DNA of 64,000 nt from Nocardioides sp. Root122 (GTDB taxonomy: Bacteria > Actinomycetota > Actinomycetes > Propionibacteriales > Nocardioidaceae): NCBI RefSeq assembly GCF_001425025.1, contig NZ_LMDE01000001.1, positions 44,751 through 108,750 on the forward strand. The letters run 5' to 3'. Shown here piece by piece: positions 50,506 to 59,797 of this stretch (position 1 is its first letter; every line of letters begins with the position of its first letter). Made by a program: the position numbers and the translations under genes. Below the pieces are notes generated by a model that made no database searches, had not been told where the DNA came from, and was given only the letters and a program-made list of their open reading frames with translations.

Positions 50506-52089
50506 ATGACCTCCGTGGAGCCCACTGCCGAGATGCACCCCCAGCGCTGGGGCGACCCGGCCCTCGCCGCCGAGCTGCCCGAGTCCGCGCGCGGTCTCGT
50601 CGAGCTGGCCTTCGGGCTGCAGGACCGCCCCGCCGTCGCCGGCGCGGTCCCACCCGCGTCCGCACTGCCGGAGCCGCTGCTCGACGAGCTGCGCGACCTG
50701 CTCGGCGCCGAGCACGTGCTCACCGACGACGCGACGCGCGCCCTGCGCACCCGTGGCAAGTCCACGCCCGACCTCCTGCGGGCGCGCGCGGGCGACCTGG
50801 CCGACGCCCCCGACGCCGTGGTCCGCCCGATGGGGCACGCCGACGTCGTCGCCGTGCTGGCCTGGGCCGACGCGAACCGGGTGGCCGTGGTGCCGTTCGG
50901 CGGCGGGACGTGCGTGACCGGGGGCCTGGCCGCGCGGCGCGACGGCTTCGCCGGGCTCGTCAGCCTCGACCTCGTGCGGATGAAGTGCCTGCTCGCCGTC
51001 GACGACGTCTCGATGACGGCGACCCTCGAACCAGGCCTCCGCGGGCCGGAGGCCGAGGCCCTCCTCGCCGAGCACGGCATGGTGCTCGGCCACTACCCGC
51101 AGTCGTTCGAGCACGCCTCGATCGGCGGCTTCGCGGCAACCCGGTCCAGCGGGCAGTCGAGCGCCGGCTACGGCCGCTTCGACGCCATGGTCGTCGGGCT
51201 CACCGCCGCCACGCCCACCGGGTCGCTCGACCTCGGCTCCGCGCCCGCCAACGCCGCCGGCCCCGACCTGCGCCAGCTGCTCCTCGGGTCGGAGGGTGCC
51301 TTCGGCGTGATCACCTCGGTGACGGTGCGCGTACGCCGCGCGCCGGCCGTGACGACCTACGAGGGCTGGCGGTGGCCGTCCTTCGACGCCGGCGCCGACG
51401 CCATGCGCACCCTCGCGCAGGACGGCCTGCTGCCGACGGTCATCCGGCTCTCCGACGAGTCGGAGACCGCGATCAACCTCGCTGACCCCTCATCGATCGG
51501 TGGCGCGGAGGACCCCGGCTGCCTGATGGTCACCGGCTACGAGGGCACCGCCTCGCAGGTCGACTCCCGACGGGCTGCCGTCACCGCTGTGCTCACCGAC
51601 CTCGGGGGAACGCCGCTCGGCACCGAGCCGGGGAAGAAGTGGGTGCAGGGCCGTTTCCACGCGCCGTACCTCCGCGACTCGCTGCTCGACCACGGCGTCC
51701 TCGTCGAGACGCTCGAGACCGCGACCTTCTGGTCGAACCGGCCGCGCCTCTACGCCGACGTGAAGGCCGCGCTCCAGTCGTCCCTCGGCGAGGGCTCGCT
51801 CGTGCTCTGCCACGTGTCCCACGTCTACGAGACCGGCTGCTCCCTCTACTTCACCGTCGCCGCCCGCCAGGTCGAGGACCCGATCGCGCAGTGGCAGGTC
51901 GCCAAGGCCGCGGCCAGCGACGCGATGATCGCCGCCGGCGCGACCATCACCCACCACCACGCCGTCGGCACGGACCACAAGCCGTGGTTCGCGCAGGAGA
52001 TCGGCGAGGTCGGGGTGCGCATCCTCCGCGCGGTCAAGGCCGAGCTCGACCCCTCGGGCATCCTCAACCCGGGCGTCCTCCTCCCCTGA
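50506..52089 (+). CDS. FAD-binding oxidoreductase, alkyldihydroxyacetonephosphate synthase-like
   Basis: 527 residues from ATG 50506; ATG 50533 (MHPQRWGDP) is an alternative start leaving more promoter room. PCMH-type FAD domain with VVPFGGGTCVTGGLA and GHYPQSFEHASIGGFAATRSSGQ; the C-terminal cap has ITHHHAVGTDHKPWF, the His-rich motif of ADPS-type enzymes, and ends with the PSGILNPGVL signature of FAD-linked oxidases. Ether-lipid synthesis versus a 2-hydroxyacid dehydrogenase cannot be settled from sequence. The divergent TetR-glpD operon supports a link to glycerol-phosphate or DHAP metabolism. Confidence 0.87.
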   Translation: MTSVEPTAEMHPQRWGDPALAAELPESARGLVELAFGLQDRPAVAGAVPPASALPEPLLDELRDLLGAEHVLTDDATRALRTRGKSTPDLLRARAGDLADAPDAVVRPMGHADVVAVLAWADANRVAVVPFGGGTCVTGGLAARRDGFAGLVSLDLVRMKCLLAVDDVSMTATLEPGLRGPEAEALLAEHGMVLGHYPQSFEHASIGGFAATRSSGQSSAGYGRFDAMVVGLTAATPTGSLDLGSAPANAAGPDLRQLLLGSEGAFGVITSVTVRVRRAPAVTTYEGWRWPSFDAGADAMRTLAQDGLLPTVIRLSDESETAINLADPSSIGGAEDPGCLMVTGYEGTASQVDSRRAAVTAVLTDLGGTPLGTEPGKKWVQGRFHAPYLRDSLLDHGVLVETLETATFWSNRPRLYADVKAALQSSLGEGSLVLCHVSHVYETGCSLYFTVAARQVEDPIAQWQVAKAAASDAMIAAGATITHHHAVGTDHKPWFAQEIGEVGVRILRAVKAELDPSGILNPGVLLP

Positions 52090-52090
52090 C

Positions 52091-52303
52091 ATTGGCGCCT
52101 CCGCTTCGCTACGGCGCGTGTCGCGGCGCTAGTAACCCGCTCGTTCGTCGTCGTTGTCGCGACCTCCCCCGCAACGCTTCACCCCACGGGCTTCTGACTC
52201 CCCCGCTTCGCTCCTCCGCCAGAACCCCGCGGGGACCCCAAGCGTCGCTCCTCCGGCCGCGACCCTCCTCCTGCACTCCCGGGCGCGCCGCGACGAGCCA
52301 TCA
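52091..52303 (-). repeat. Convergent-gap repeat, copy C, inverted and interrupted
   Basis: On the minus strand it reads like copies A and D: CCGGGAGTGCAGGAGGA near the pirin end, AACGAGCGGGTTAC (52132-52145 inverted) near the flavoprotein end. About 70 bp of extra sequence (roughly 52171-52242) splits the repeat; it has its own inverted ends (AACGCTT and AAGCGT) and an internal GGCGGAGGAGCGAAGC that resembles the host repeat. It fills the flavoprotein/pirin convergent gap and reaches the pirin stop codon. Confidence 0.78.
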
Positions 52304-52984
52304 AACACCGAACGACCAGACCAGGAACTCGGCCGGCTCGGTTGCCGTCACCGTACGTCCGGGCTCGTCGGTGACGCGGAGGGCGTCGCCCGCGCCGAGC
52401 GCGACGTCGCCGAGCGAGACCGCGCCGGTGGCCGCGAAGACGTGCTGGCGGGGGTCGTCGGGCAGCGTGACCGACGAGCCGGGGGCCAGGCGCGCGACGA
52501 GCAGGCGGGCGCCGGTGGTGCCGATGGGCAGCCCCGACCCACCTGCGAGCTCGACGAGGCCGGAAGCAAGCGGCGGCCCCTCGCCCAGGACGTACGACGG
52601 CTCGGCACCGGGAGCCGACGGCACCAGCCACGACTGGATGAAGCGGCACCGGCCGGACACCGGGTCGGCGACCTCGCTGTGCCGGATGCCGGTGCCCGCG
52701 GAGAGCACCTGCGCCCGGCCGGCCTCCACCACGTGGGAGGCGCCGGTGGAGTCGGTGTGCACCAGCGCGCCCTCGAGCACCCAGGTGACGATCTCCAGCT
52801 CGGTGTGCGGGTGCTCGGGATAGCCCGAGGCGGGCTCGAGCAGGTCGTCGTTGTGGCACACCAGCGGCCCGAAGCCGAGGTTCGCCGGGTCGTAGTGCGG
52901 GCCGAACGAGAAGGAATGCCTGGTCAAGCGCCCCTTGACGGCGTCGGACGACCTCGCGGATCCGGCGTACACGGCCACTGACAT
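52301..52984 (-). CDS. Pirin family protein
   Basis: 227 residues from ATG 52984. Bicupin: the N-terminal metal-binding cupin has [22 protein letters not shown] and GTGIRHSE; the C-terminal half is the degenerate cupin ([22 protein letters not shown]). Size and motifs match the YhhW-type pirins, some of which act as quercetinases or redox sensors. Divergent from the GH1 gene with 18 bp between starts. The last codons and stop adjoin repeat copy C. Confidence 0.9.
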   Translation of the reverse strand: MSVAVYAGSARSSDAVKGRLTRHSFSFGPHYDPANLGFGPLVCHNDDLLEPASGYPEHPHTELEIVTWVLEGALVHTDSTGASHVVEAGRAQVLSAGTGIRHSEVADPVSGRCRFIQSWLVPSAPGAEPSYVLGEGPPLASGLVELAGGSGLPIGTTGARLLVARLAPGSSVTLPDDPRQHVFAATGAVSLGDVALGAGDALRVTDEPGRTVTATEPAEFLVWSFGV

Positions 52985-53002
52985 GCCGATATCTTCGCGG
53001 AT

Positions 53003-54352
53003 GTGGCCCCCCCGCATCAGTTCCCCATGCTCCCGCCCGGCTTCCGGTTCGGCACGAGCACGGCCAGCTACCAGATCGAGGGTGCGGCCCACGAGGACGG
53101 CAAGGGCCCGAGCATCTGGGACACCTTCACCGCCGAGCCCGGCCGCGTCGCCGACGGCAGCACGGGCGACGTCGCCTGCGACCACTACCACCGCTACGCC
53201 GAGGACGTCGCGCTGATGAAGGAGCTGGGGACCGGTGGCTACCGGTTCTCACTCAGCTGGCCCCGGATCCAGCCGACCGGCAGCGGACCGGCCAACGAGA
53301 AGGGCCTGGCGTTCTACGACCGGCTGATCGACACGCTGCTCGAGAACGGCCAGCAGCCGATGGTCACCCTCTACCACTGGGACCTGCCGCAGGCCCTCGA
53401 GGACGACGGCGGCTGGCTCAACCGCGCGACCGTCGACCGCTTCGCGGAGTACGCCGCCCTCGTGGGCGAGCGGTTCGCCGACCGTGTCGAGCACTGGATC
53501 CCCGTCAACGAGCCCAACGTCGCCTCGATCCTGGGCTACGGCATGGGCACCCACGCGCCCGGCAAGGCGATGCTGTTCGACTGCCTGCCGGCCGCCCACC
53601 ACCTGCTCCTGGCGCACGGCCGCGCGGCGATCGAGCTGCGCCGGGCCGGCGCGACGTCGATCGGCTGCGCCAACAACCACGCCCCGATCTGGCCGGCGAG
53701 CGACGACGACGCCGACGTCGGGATGAGCAAGATCTTCGACGCGCTGTGGAACGGCATGTTCCTCGAGCCGATGCTCCTCGGCCGCTACCCGGTCGACCTG
53801 ATGCCCCTGTTCGAGGACGTGATGGCCGAGGGCGACCTCGCCACCATCCGGCAGCCGCTCGACTTCTACGGCGTCAACTACTACAACCCGATGAAGATCG
53901 CAGCCGCCGACGAGGACTCCGACATCCCCTTCGACTTCCGTGAGGTCGTCGGCTACCCCACCACCGACTTCGGCTGGCCGATCGTGCCCGACGCGCTGCG
54001 CGAGTGGCTCGTGATGTTCCGCGCCCGCTTCCGCGCCGCGCTGCCGCCGATCATGATCACCGAGTCCGGGTGCAGCTACAACGTCGGGCCGGACGAGGAC
54101 GGCGTCGTGGACGACCAGGCTCGCATCGACTACCTCCGCTCCCATCTCAACGCCGTATCCGAGGCGATCACCCGCGGCGTGGACGTGCGCGGCTACTACA
54201 CGTGGTCGCTGATGGACAACTTCGAGTGGGCCGAGGGCTACACCCAGCGCTTCGGCCTCGTGCACGTCGACTTCGAGACGTTGGAGCGCACCCGCAAGAA
54301 GTCGTTCCACTGGTACGCCGAGATGATCAGGGCCCAGCCCCAGCACCTGTGA
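53003..54352 (+). CDS. GH1 family beta-glucosidase
   Basis: 449 residues if started at GTG 53003; ATG 53027 is an alternative that keeps the conserved [15 protein letters not shown]. Catalytic pair: acid/base Glu170 in PVNEPN and nucleophile Glu354 in ITESG. Other family marks are [19 protein letters not shown] and [13 protein letters not shown]. No signal peptide, so it acts on imported oligosaccharides or glucosides in the cytosol. Separate from the downstream glycan operon by 82 bp. Confidence 0.93.
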   Translation: MAPPHQFPMLPPGFRFGTSTASYQIEGAAHEDGKGPSIWDTFTAEPGRVADGSTGDVACDHYHRYAEDVALMKELGTGGYRFSLSWPRIQPTGSGPANEKGLAFYDRLIDTLLENGQQPMVTLYHWDLPQALEDDGGWLNRATVDRFAEYAALVGERFADRVEHWIPVNEPNVASILGYGMGTHAPGKAMLFDCLPAAHHLLLAHGRAAIELRRAGATSIGCANNHAPIWPASDDDADVGMSKIFDALWNGMFLEPMLLGRYPVDLMPLFEDVMAEGDLATIRQPLDFYGVNYYNPMKIAAADEDSDIPFDFREVVGYPTTDFGWPIVPDALREWLVMFRARFRAALPPIMITESGCSYNVGPDEDGVVDDQARIDYLRSHLNAVSEAITRGVDVRGYYTWSLMDNFEWAEGYTQRFGLVHVDFETLERTRKKSFHWYAEMIRAQPQHL

Positions 54353-54434
54353 GAGCGGCCGGGTCTCGTGACAGGACGTCGTCCTTCCTCGACCAACGGG
54401 CAGGTCGCCGTCCGGGATCGATAGGCTCGGTGCC

Positions 54435-55499
54435 ATGAGTCTTCGCCGTGTCGTCTTCGTCGTGGGCTCGGGCCGCAGCGGCACGAGCACCATGGCCGGC
54501 ACACTGCGCACCCTGGGCCTGCACGTGCCCCAGCCCGAGGTGGTCGCCGACGCGACCAACCCGAAGGGGTTCGGCGAGCCGCGGTGGGTCGTCGACCTCC
54601 ACCACGAGCTCCTCCAGCGCAGCAACGTGCAGGTCTCCGACGCGCGTCCGCGGGCGTGGCTCGACACCGGCACCACGAGCGGCGACCACGCCCTGCGCGA
54701 GCGGGTCACGACGTGGCTCGAGGAGCAGCTCGGCGTCGCCGACGAGCTGGTCATCAAGGACCCGCGGGCCGCGTGGTTCCTCGGCCTGTGGCGGGCTGCG
54801 GCGGACCGCTGCGACGCCACGTCGTCCTACGTCACGATGCTGCGGCCGGTGACCGAGGTGGTCGGCTCCAAGCAGACCTACTACGGCCGGATGGGTGCGG
54901 GCTCCGACCAGGGCGCCATCACCCGCACCGCGGCCTGGGTCAACATGATGCTGCACACCGAGCGCGCGACTCGCGGCCAGCAGCGGGCGTTCGTGCGCTA
55001 CGGCGACCTCCTCGACGACTGGACCAAGCCGGTCTTCGAGCTCGGCGAGGCCTTCGACCTGGCCGGGGTGAAGACCGCGATGGCCGTCGACATCGCCGAG
55101 GTGCACCGCTTCATCGACCCGTCGCTGCGCCGGGTGACGATGACCTGGGACGACATCGGGGTGCCGACGAGGCTGCGCGAGCTGGCCGACGAGACCTGGC
55201 AGGCGCTCGACGCCCTCGCGACCGACGACTCGCCGGCCCTCCAGGAGACCTGCGACCAGCTGCGCACCGCCTATGCCGAGCAGTACGCCGAGGCCGAGGC
55301 GTTCGCCCACTCGACCGTCGTCGCCCAGCGGCGTACGGCAGCCGCGGAGGCGCGTCGCGAGGCGTCCGAGCAGGCACCCCACCGCACGGCCGCCGACCGC
55401 GTGCCCCACGCCGTGCGCGCGATGGTCCCGCCGGCCGCCCGGCAGAAGCTGCGCAAGGCGATGGGCCGGGAGCGACCGTCCCAGCAGGATCGGGCCTGA
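54435..55499 (+). CDS. Sulfotransferase family protein
   Basis: 354 residues from ATG 54435. The 5'-phosphosulfate loop is VVFVVGSGRSGTSTM (P-loop 11-18), and a 3'-phosphate-type segment follows near residue 130-150 (TMLRPVTEVVGSKQTYYGRM). PAPS-dependent transfer of sulfate to a carbohydrate or lipid is expected; the acceptor is unknown. The basic, Ala-rich last 60 residues may be a membrane- or partner-contact tail. First gene of an operon with three glycosyltransferase-like genes; the next start overlaps its stop by 1 base (TGATG). Confidence 0.87.
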   Translation: MSLRRVVFVVGSGRSGTSTMAGTLRTLGLHVPQPEVVADATNPKGFGEPRWVVDLHHELLQRSNVQVSDARPRAWLDTGTTSGDHALRERVTTWLEEQLGVADELVIKDPRAAWFLGLWRAAADRCDATSSYVTMLRPVTEVVGSKQTYYGRMGAGSDQGAITRTAAWVNMMLHTERATRGQQRAFVRYGDLLDDWTKPVFELGEAFDLAGVKTAMAVDIAEVHRFIDPSLRRVTMTWDDIGVPTRLRELADETWQALDALATDDSPALQETCDQLRTAYAEQYAEAEAFAHSTVVAQRRTAAAEARREASEQAPHRTAADRVPHAVRAMVPPAARQKLRKAMGRERPSQQDRA

Positions 55500-56464
55500 T
55501 GCCCGACATCGCCTCCCTCGAGCAGGACCCGGCGTACGACGTCACCTGGCCGTGGACGTCGGGCGAGGCGCTCGCGCCGGGGCTGACGTGCGTCTTCCGG
55601 GTGCGCAACGAGGCGCGCAACCTGCCGTGGGTGCTGCCGCCGATCTTCTCGGCCGTGCAGCACGTCCTGCTCGTCGACAACGGCTCCGACGACGGCACCG
55701 CCGACGTCGCGCGCCGGGTGGCGGAGGAGTGCGGCGCGACCGACCGGCTGACCGTCCTCGACTACCCCCACCAGGTGGCCCGCGCCGGCGGCGAGCACCT
55801 CGCGACGCCGGCGACGAGCGTCCACTCGCTGACGCACTTCTACAACTGGTGCTTCTCCCACGTGCGCACCACGTACTCGATGAAGTGGGACGGCGACATG
55901 GTGCTGACGCCCGAGGGGGCCGGCATCGTGCGCGACCTGTCGTGGCAGCTGCAGTCGACCCGCGCGATCGTCGCGATGCCGCGGCACCCGCTGACCGTCG
56001 TCGACGAGTCGACGGGTTGGCTCGACCTGTCGCTGCGCTTCCTCGAGCCGTGGATCTACCCGATGGGCCCGGAGTTCACCTTCGTGAAGGCCTTCGACTG
56101 GGAGCTGCGCGAGTTCCCTCCCGGCGTCGAGCGGATCGTGCTCCAGCAGGGGCTCGTGCTCGAGGTGAAGTGGCTCGACGCCGACGAGTACGCCCACTGG
56201 CGCCGCGACGGCGTGGACTTCACCAACACCCGGCTCTACCGCAAGCTCCGCGAGTTCGAGGTCGACGAGGCGATCCGCAACGGCGACCCGGAGGCGCTCG
56301 GCGGCCTGGTGAAGGTGACCGCTCCTCCCGGCGTCCACATCATCGACCACGTGAGCCGCGACTGGCTCTGGCGCCAGCCCCGACCGCTGGTGAAGCACTC
56401 CCTGCCTGCCTCACTCAAGCATCGAGCCCTCAGCCAAGACCTGAAGGAGCGCGTCCGACCGTGA
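55499..56464 (+). CDS. GT2-like glycosyltransferase family protein
   Basis: 321 residues from ATG 55499. GT-A-fold start FRVRNEARNLPWVLPPIF, nucleotide loop LLVDNGSDDGTADVARRV and a DxD-type metal site in SMKWDGDMVLTPEG. The C-terminal half holds TNTRLYRKLREFEVDEA. No membrane helix. Acceptor and donor unknown. It overlaps the sulfotransferase stop by one base and the next gene by GTGA. Confidence 0.82.
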   Translation: MPDIASLEQDPAYDVTWPWTSGEALAPGLTCVFRVRNEARNLPWVLPPIFSAVQHVLLVDNGSDDGTADVARRVAEECGATDRLTVLDYPHQVARAGGEHLATPATSVHSLTHFYNWCFSHVRTTYSMKWDGDMVLTPEGAGIVRDLSWQLQSTRAIVAMPRHPLTVVDESTGWLDLSLRFLEPWIYPMGPEFTFVKAFDWELREFPPGVERIVLQQGLVLEVKWLDADEYAHWRRDGVDFTNTRLYRKLREFEVDEAIRNGDPEALGGLVKVTAPPGVHIIDHVSRDWLWRQPRPLVKHSLPASLKHRALSQDLKERVRP

Positions 56465-58230
56465 GCTCCCCCGTCCAGCACCCTCTCCACGACCTCCGCC
56501 TGCCCGGGCCCACGCTGGTCCTGGTCGACGACTCCGACGGAGTGGCCCTCGACGCCCTCCACGGCATCGAGGACGTCGCCGGCCTGGAGCCGCGGGTCGT
56601 CACGCTGTCCTCGCTCGACGGGCCGATGAAGGGCTGGGGCTCGGTCCTCGTCGTGGCCGCCGACCGCGCCCGGCTCCGGCGGATGGCCAGCGCCGTGCCG
56701 CTGCTCGGACAGGCCAAGGCCATCGCCTGCTGGCTCACCGACGCCCCCACGCCGTGGGTCCTCGTGCCGCGGCCCGAGTGGCCGCCACTGGTCCACCTCG
56801 CCGCCCGCGAGGCCGGCGACCGCGGCGTCCTCACCGTCGCGCGCTTCGGCTCCGGCGCCCGCGCCCAGCTCGTCGTGATGGAGATGGCCCGGCAGGCCGC
56901 CGGTCCCGGCGACACCACCCACGGCGGCCTCGTCGTGTCGTACGCCGGTCGCCCGGCCGCGCCGGGACTCGATGCCCGGGCCGTGCTGCTGCCCGACGTG
57001 GCCGGCGCCGGCGACCCCGAGCGCGACGTGCCACCCGACGTCGTGGTCGCGCGCCGTGGCGGCGAGGTGGCTGAGCACCACGTGATCGACCGCGCGCCCA
57101 CCGTCGTCACCGACCACGGGCCCGAGCCCGTCGACGAGCGCGTCTTCCGCCCGACCGGCTTCCGCAAGGACTGGGACCACGGCGTCGTCGAGCTCTCCCG
57201 GATCACGACCGGCCCGGTGACCGAGGACGTCGTCGCCGCCGCCCGCGCCTTCCAGGGCGTGCGCCTCCCGGCCGACACCCCCACCGCCGACCTCCTGGCG
57301 CTGGCGATCTCGGGCGTGCCGCTCGTGACCGAGGGCGTGCTCGACGTCGCGCCGCCGCTGGCCGCCGCGCTCGACACCGCCGCCGACCTCGACGACGCCC
57401 TGCGACGCGAGGAGCACAGCCTGGCCGTCCGCCGGGCCGCCTTCGACCACCACTCCACGCTGGCCTGGCGGTCCGCGCTCGCCGACCGCGCCGGCACCCG
57501 CCACGTCGGGCTGCCGCCGGTCAGCGCGCTGCTGTCGACCAAGCGCCCGGAGATGCTCGACTTCGCGCTGCGCCAGTTCGCCCGCCAGCGCGGTGCCGAC
57601 GTCGAGCTGGTGCTGGCCGCGCACGGCTGGGAGCCCGACCGCGACGCCGTACGCCGTGCGCTCGGCGACCGCCCGCACCAGGTCCTCTCCTTCGACGAGT
57701 CGACGTTCTTCGGCGACGTGCTGACCGCGGCCGCGCACGCCGCGTCGAGCGAGGTGCTGCTCAAGGTCGACGACGACGACTGGTACTCACCCGACGCCGT
57801 CCACGACCTGCTGATGGCGCGTCGCTACTCCGGCGCCGACGTCGTGGGCATGCCGTCGGAGTTCGTCTACCTCCAGCGCGACGACGTGACCGTGCGGCGC
57901 ATCCACCCCTCGGAGATGTTCGCCCGCTTCGTCGCGGGCGGCACGCTGCTGATGGACCGCGGCCTGCTCCGCTCGCTCGGCGACTTCCGTCGGGTCCGCA
58001 AGTTCGTCGACGCGCAGCTGCTCGCCGGCGTCGAGGCCGCGGGCGGCCGGATCTACCGCACCCACGGGCTCGGCTACGTCCTGCGGCGCACCGGCGAGGG
58101 GCACACCTGGGTCCGCGACGACGAGGAGTTCCGCCGACCTGACATCGTGGCCGCGGAGTGGAGCGGCTTCCAGCCGAGCCTGGCGCTGGAGGTCGACGAC
58201 GTCGACCGACCCGACGGGGGTGTGCACTAG
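56461..58230 (+). CDS. Two-domain glycosyltransferase-like protein
   Basis: 589 residues from GTG 56461, overlapping the previous stop (GTGA). The N-terminal 340 residues are alpha/beta without a firm family match and contain GLVVSYAGRPAAPGLDARAV. The C-terminal 220 residues are GT2-like: ALLSTKRPEMLDFALRQFAR at the start, and the metal site LKVDDDDWYSPDAVHDLLMA. The fusion suggests two glycan-related activities or a regulatory N-terminus. Next gene begins immediately after its stop. Confidence 0.78.
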   Translation: MSSPVQHPLHDLRLPGPTLVLVDDSDGVALDALHGIEDVAGLEPRVVTLSSLDGPMKGWGSVLVVAADRARLRRMASAVPLLGQAKAIACWLTDAPTPWVLVPRPEWPPLVHLAAREAGDRGVLTVARFGSGARAQLVVMEMARQAAGPGDTTHGGLVVSYAGRPAAPGLDARAVLLPDVAGAGDPERDVPPDVVVARRGGEVAEHHVIDRAPTVVTDHGPEPVDERVFRPTGFRKDWDHGVVELSRITTGPVTEDVVAAARAFQGVRLPADTPTADLLALAISGVPLVTEGVLDVAPPLAAALDTAADLDDALRREEHSLAVRRAAFDHHSTLAWRSALADRAGTRHVGLPPVSALLSTKRPEMLDFALRQFARQRGADVELVLAAHGWEPDRDAVRRALGDRPHQVLSFDESTFFGDVLTAAAHAASSEVLLKVDDDDWYSPDAVHDLLMARRYSGADVVGMPSEFVYLQRDDVTVRRIHPSEMFARFVAGGTLLMDRGLLRSLGDFRRVRKFVDAQLLAGVEAAGGRIYRTHGLGYVLRRTGEGHTWVRDDEEFRRPDIVAAEWSGFQPSLALEVDDVDRPDGGVH

Positions 58231-59784
58231 ATGGCACGTCAGCCGGTGGTGCGCCACAACGACTGGGGGGTCCTCACCCCGCCGACGCTCGGCGCGTGGG
58301 AGCCGACGCTGTCGGTCACCGTGGTGGTCCCGACGTTCAACTACCAGCGCACGCTGCCCTACGTCCTCGCGGGCCTCGCCGGCCAGTCCTACCCCGCGCA
58401 CCTGCTCGAGGTGCTCGTCGTCGACGACCAGAGCTCACCGGCGCAGGAGCTGCCGGAGGTCCGGCCCGACAACACCCGCCTGATCCGCGTCGAGGAGGGG
58501 TGGGGTCGCGCGAACGCCTGCCACCTCGGTGCGCTCGCCGCCGACGGCGACGTCCTGCACTGGTACGACGCCGACATGCTGGCCCACCGCGAGGAGGTCG
58601 AGGCGCACGCGCGCTGGCACCACCTCGTCGACTACGCCGTGCCCGGCGGCGACAAGCTCTTCGTCGACCCCACCTCGCTGTTCGACCTCGACCCCGCCGA
58701 CGTCCGCGACCGGGTGGCCGCGGGTGGCGCCGCCGACCTGTTCCCCGGTGAGGCGCACGAGCCGCACCAGTGGGTCGTGGACTACTGGGACAAGACCGAC
58801 GACCTGCGCACCGCCGGCCCCCGCGCGCAGCGCTTCCACATCGGCATGACCGGCTCGGTCACCAAGGCGCTCTACCTCGACTCCGACGGCTTCGACCGGA
58901 CCCTGCGCCTCGGCGAGGACATGCACCTCGGCCACTCGCTCGCGCAGGCCGGCGGCGTCTTCGTCGTCGACCGCGAGGCCCGCAGCTGGCACCTCGGCCG
59001 CTCGCAGGTCCTGCGCCGCGCCGAGCAGGTCAACCGCTTCAACGACCCCTACCTCGCCGACCTGGTCCCGACGATGCGGCCCAAGCGCAACAAGCGCGGC
59101 CGCGCCTACCAGGTGCCCTACCTCGAGGTCGTCGTGCCGGCCGGTCCCGCCGACGAGACCATCCGCGTCGTCGACTCGCTCCTCGACGGCGACGTCCCCG
59201 ACCTCCGGGTCACCGTCGTCGGCCCGTGGAGCACGGTGCACGACGACCGCGTCCAGCCCGTCGAGGACCCGGTCCTCGAGACCCGGCTGGTGCACCGCTC
59301 CTACCTCCACGAGCCGCGCGTCCGTCTGGTCGAGACCGCTCCTGCCACGTCCGACGCCGAGTTCGTGCTGACGCTGCCCGACGTGTCCCTGGCCCCGCTG
59401 CCGATCGCGCTGTCGGCGATGCTCGGCGACCTCGAGCGCACGCACCACGGTGCCCGTCTGCTGTCGTACGCCACCGGTGGTGCCGCGCGCGTCGAGCGCA
59501 CCGCCGCCCTCGCCCGCGTCGCCCGCCTCGCCGGGCCCGACGACGACCGCGAGGCGCTGATGGACGAGGCCTTCGGGGTCAAGACCTACGACGCCACCGC
59601 GGTCGGCTGGGTGCCCACCGCCGAGCGCGAGGTCGAGCGCTTCGTCCTCGGCGCCCGCCCCGCGGTCGACCCGGCCAGGTCGGAAGAGCGCCTGATGAAG
59701 GTGCTCCACCAGGACGACGCCCCGTCCGGCGGCTCGGCCCCCGAGCCGGAGGAGAAGCGGGGGCTCTTCGGCCGCCGGAAGTAG
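58231..59784 (+). CDS. Family 2 glycosyltransferase
   Basis: 517 residues from ATG 58231. N-terminal GT2 domain: TVVVPTFNYQRTLPYVLAGL, VLVVDDQSS, and HWYDADMLAHREE as the DxD site; LGEDMHLGHSLAQAGG is the ED acceptor motif. After residue 290 a second, degenerate alpha/beta domain follows (YLEVVVPAGPADETIRVV). The tail is acidic then basic (PEPEEKRGLFGRRK). Last gene of the sulfotransferase/glycosyltransferase operon. Confidence 0.9.
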   Translation: MARQPVVRHNDWGVLTPPTLGAWEPTLSVTVVVPTFNYQRTLPYVLAGLAGQSYPAHLLEVLVVDDQSSPAQELPEVRPDNTRLIRVEEGWGRANACHLGALAADGDVLHWYDADMLAHREEVEAHARWHHLVDYAVPGGDKLFVDPTSLFDLDPADVRDRVAAGGAADLFPGEAHEPHQWVVDYWDKTDDLRTAGPRAQRFHIGMTGSVTKALYLDSDGFDRTLRLGEDMHLGHSLAQAGGVFVVDREARSWHLGRSQVLRRAEQVNRFNDPYLADLVPTMRPKRNKRGRAYQVPYLEVVVPAGPADETIRVVDSLLDGDVPDLRVTVVGPWSTVHDDRVQPVEDPVLETRLVHRSYLHEPRVRLVETAPATSDAEFVLTLPDVSLAPLPIALSAMLGDLERTHHGARLLSYATGGAARVERTAALARVARLAGPDDDREALMDEAFGVKTYDATAVGWVPTAEREVERFVLGARPAVDPARSEERLMKVLHQDDAPSGGSAPEPEEKRGLFGRRK

Positions 59785-59797
59785 CCGTGTCTGTGGC

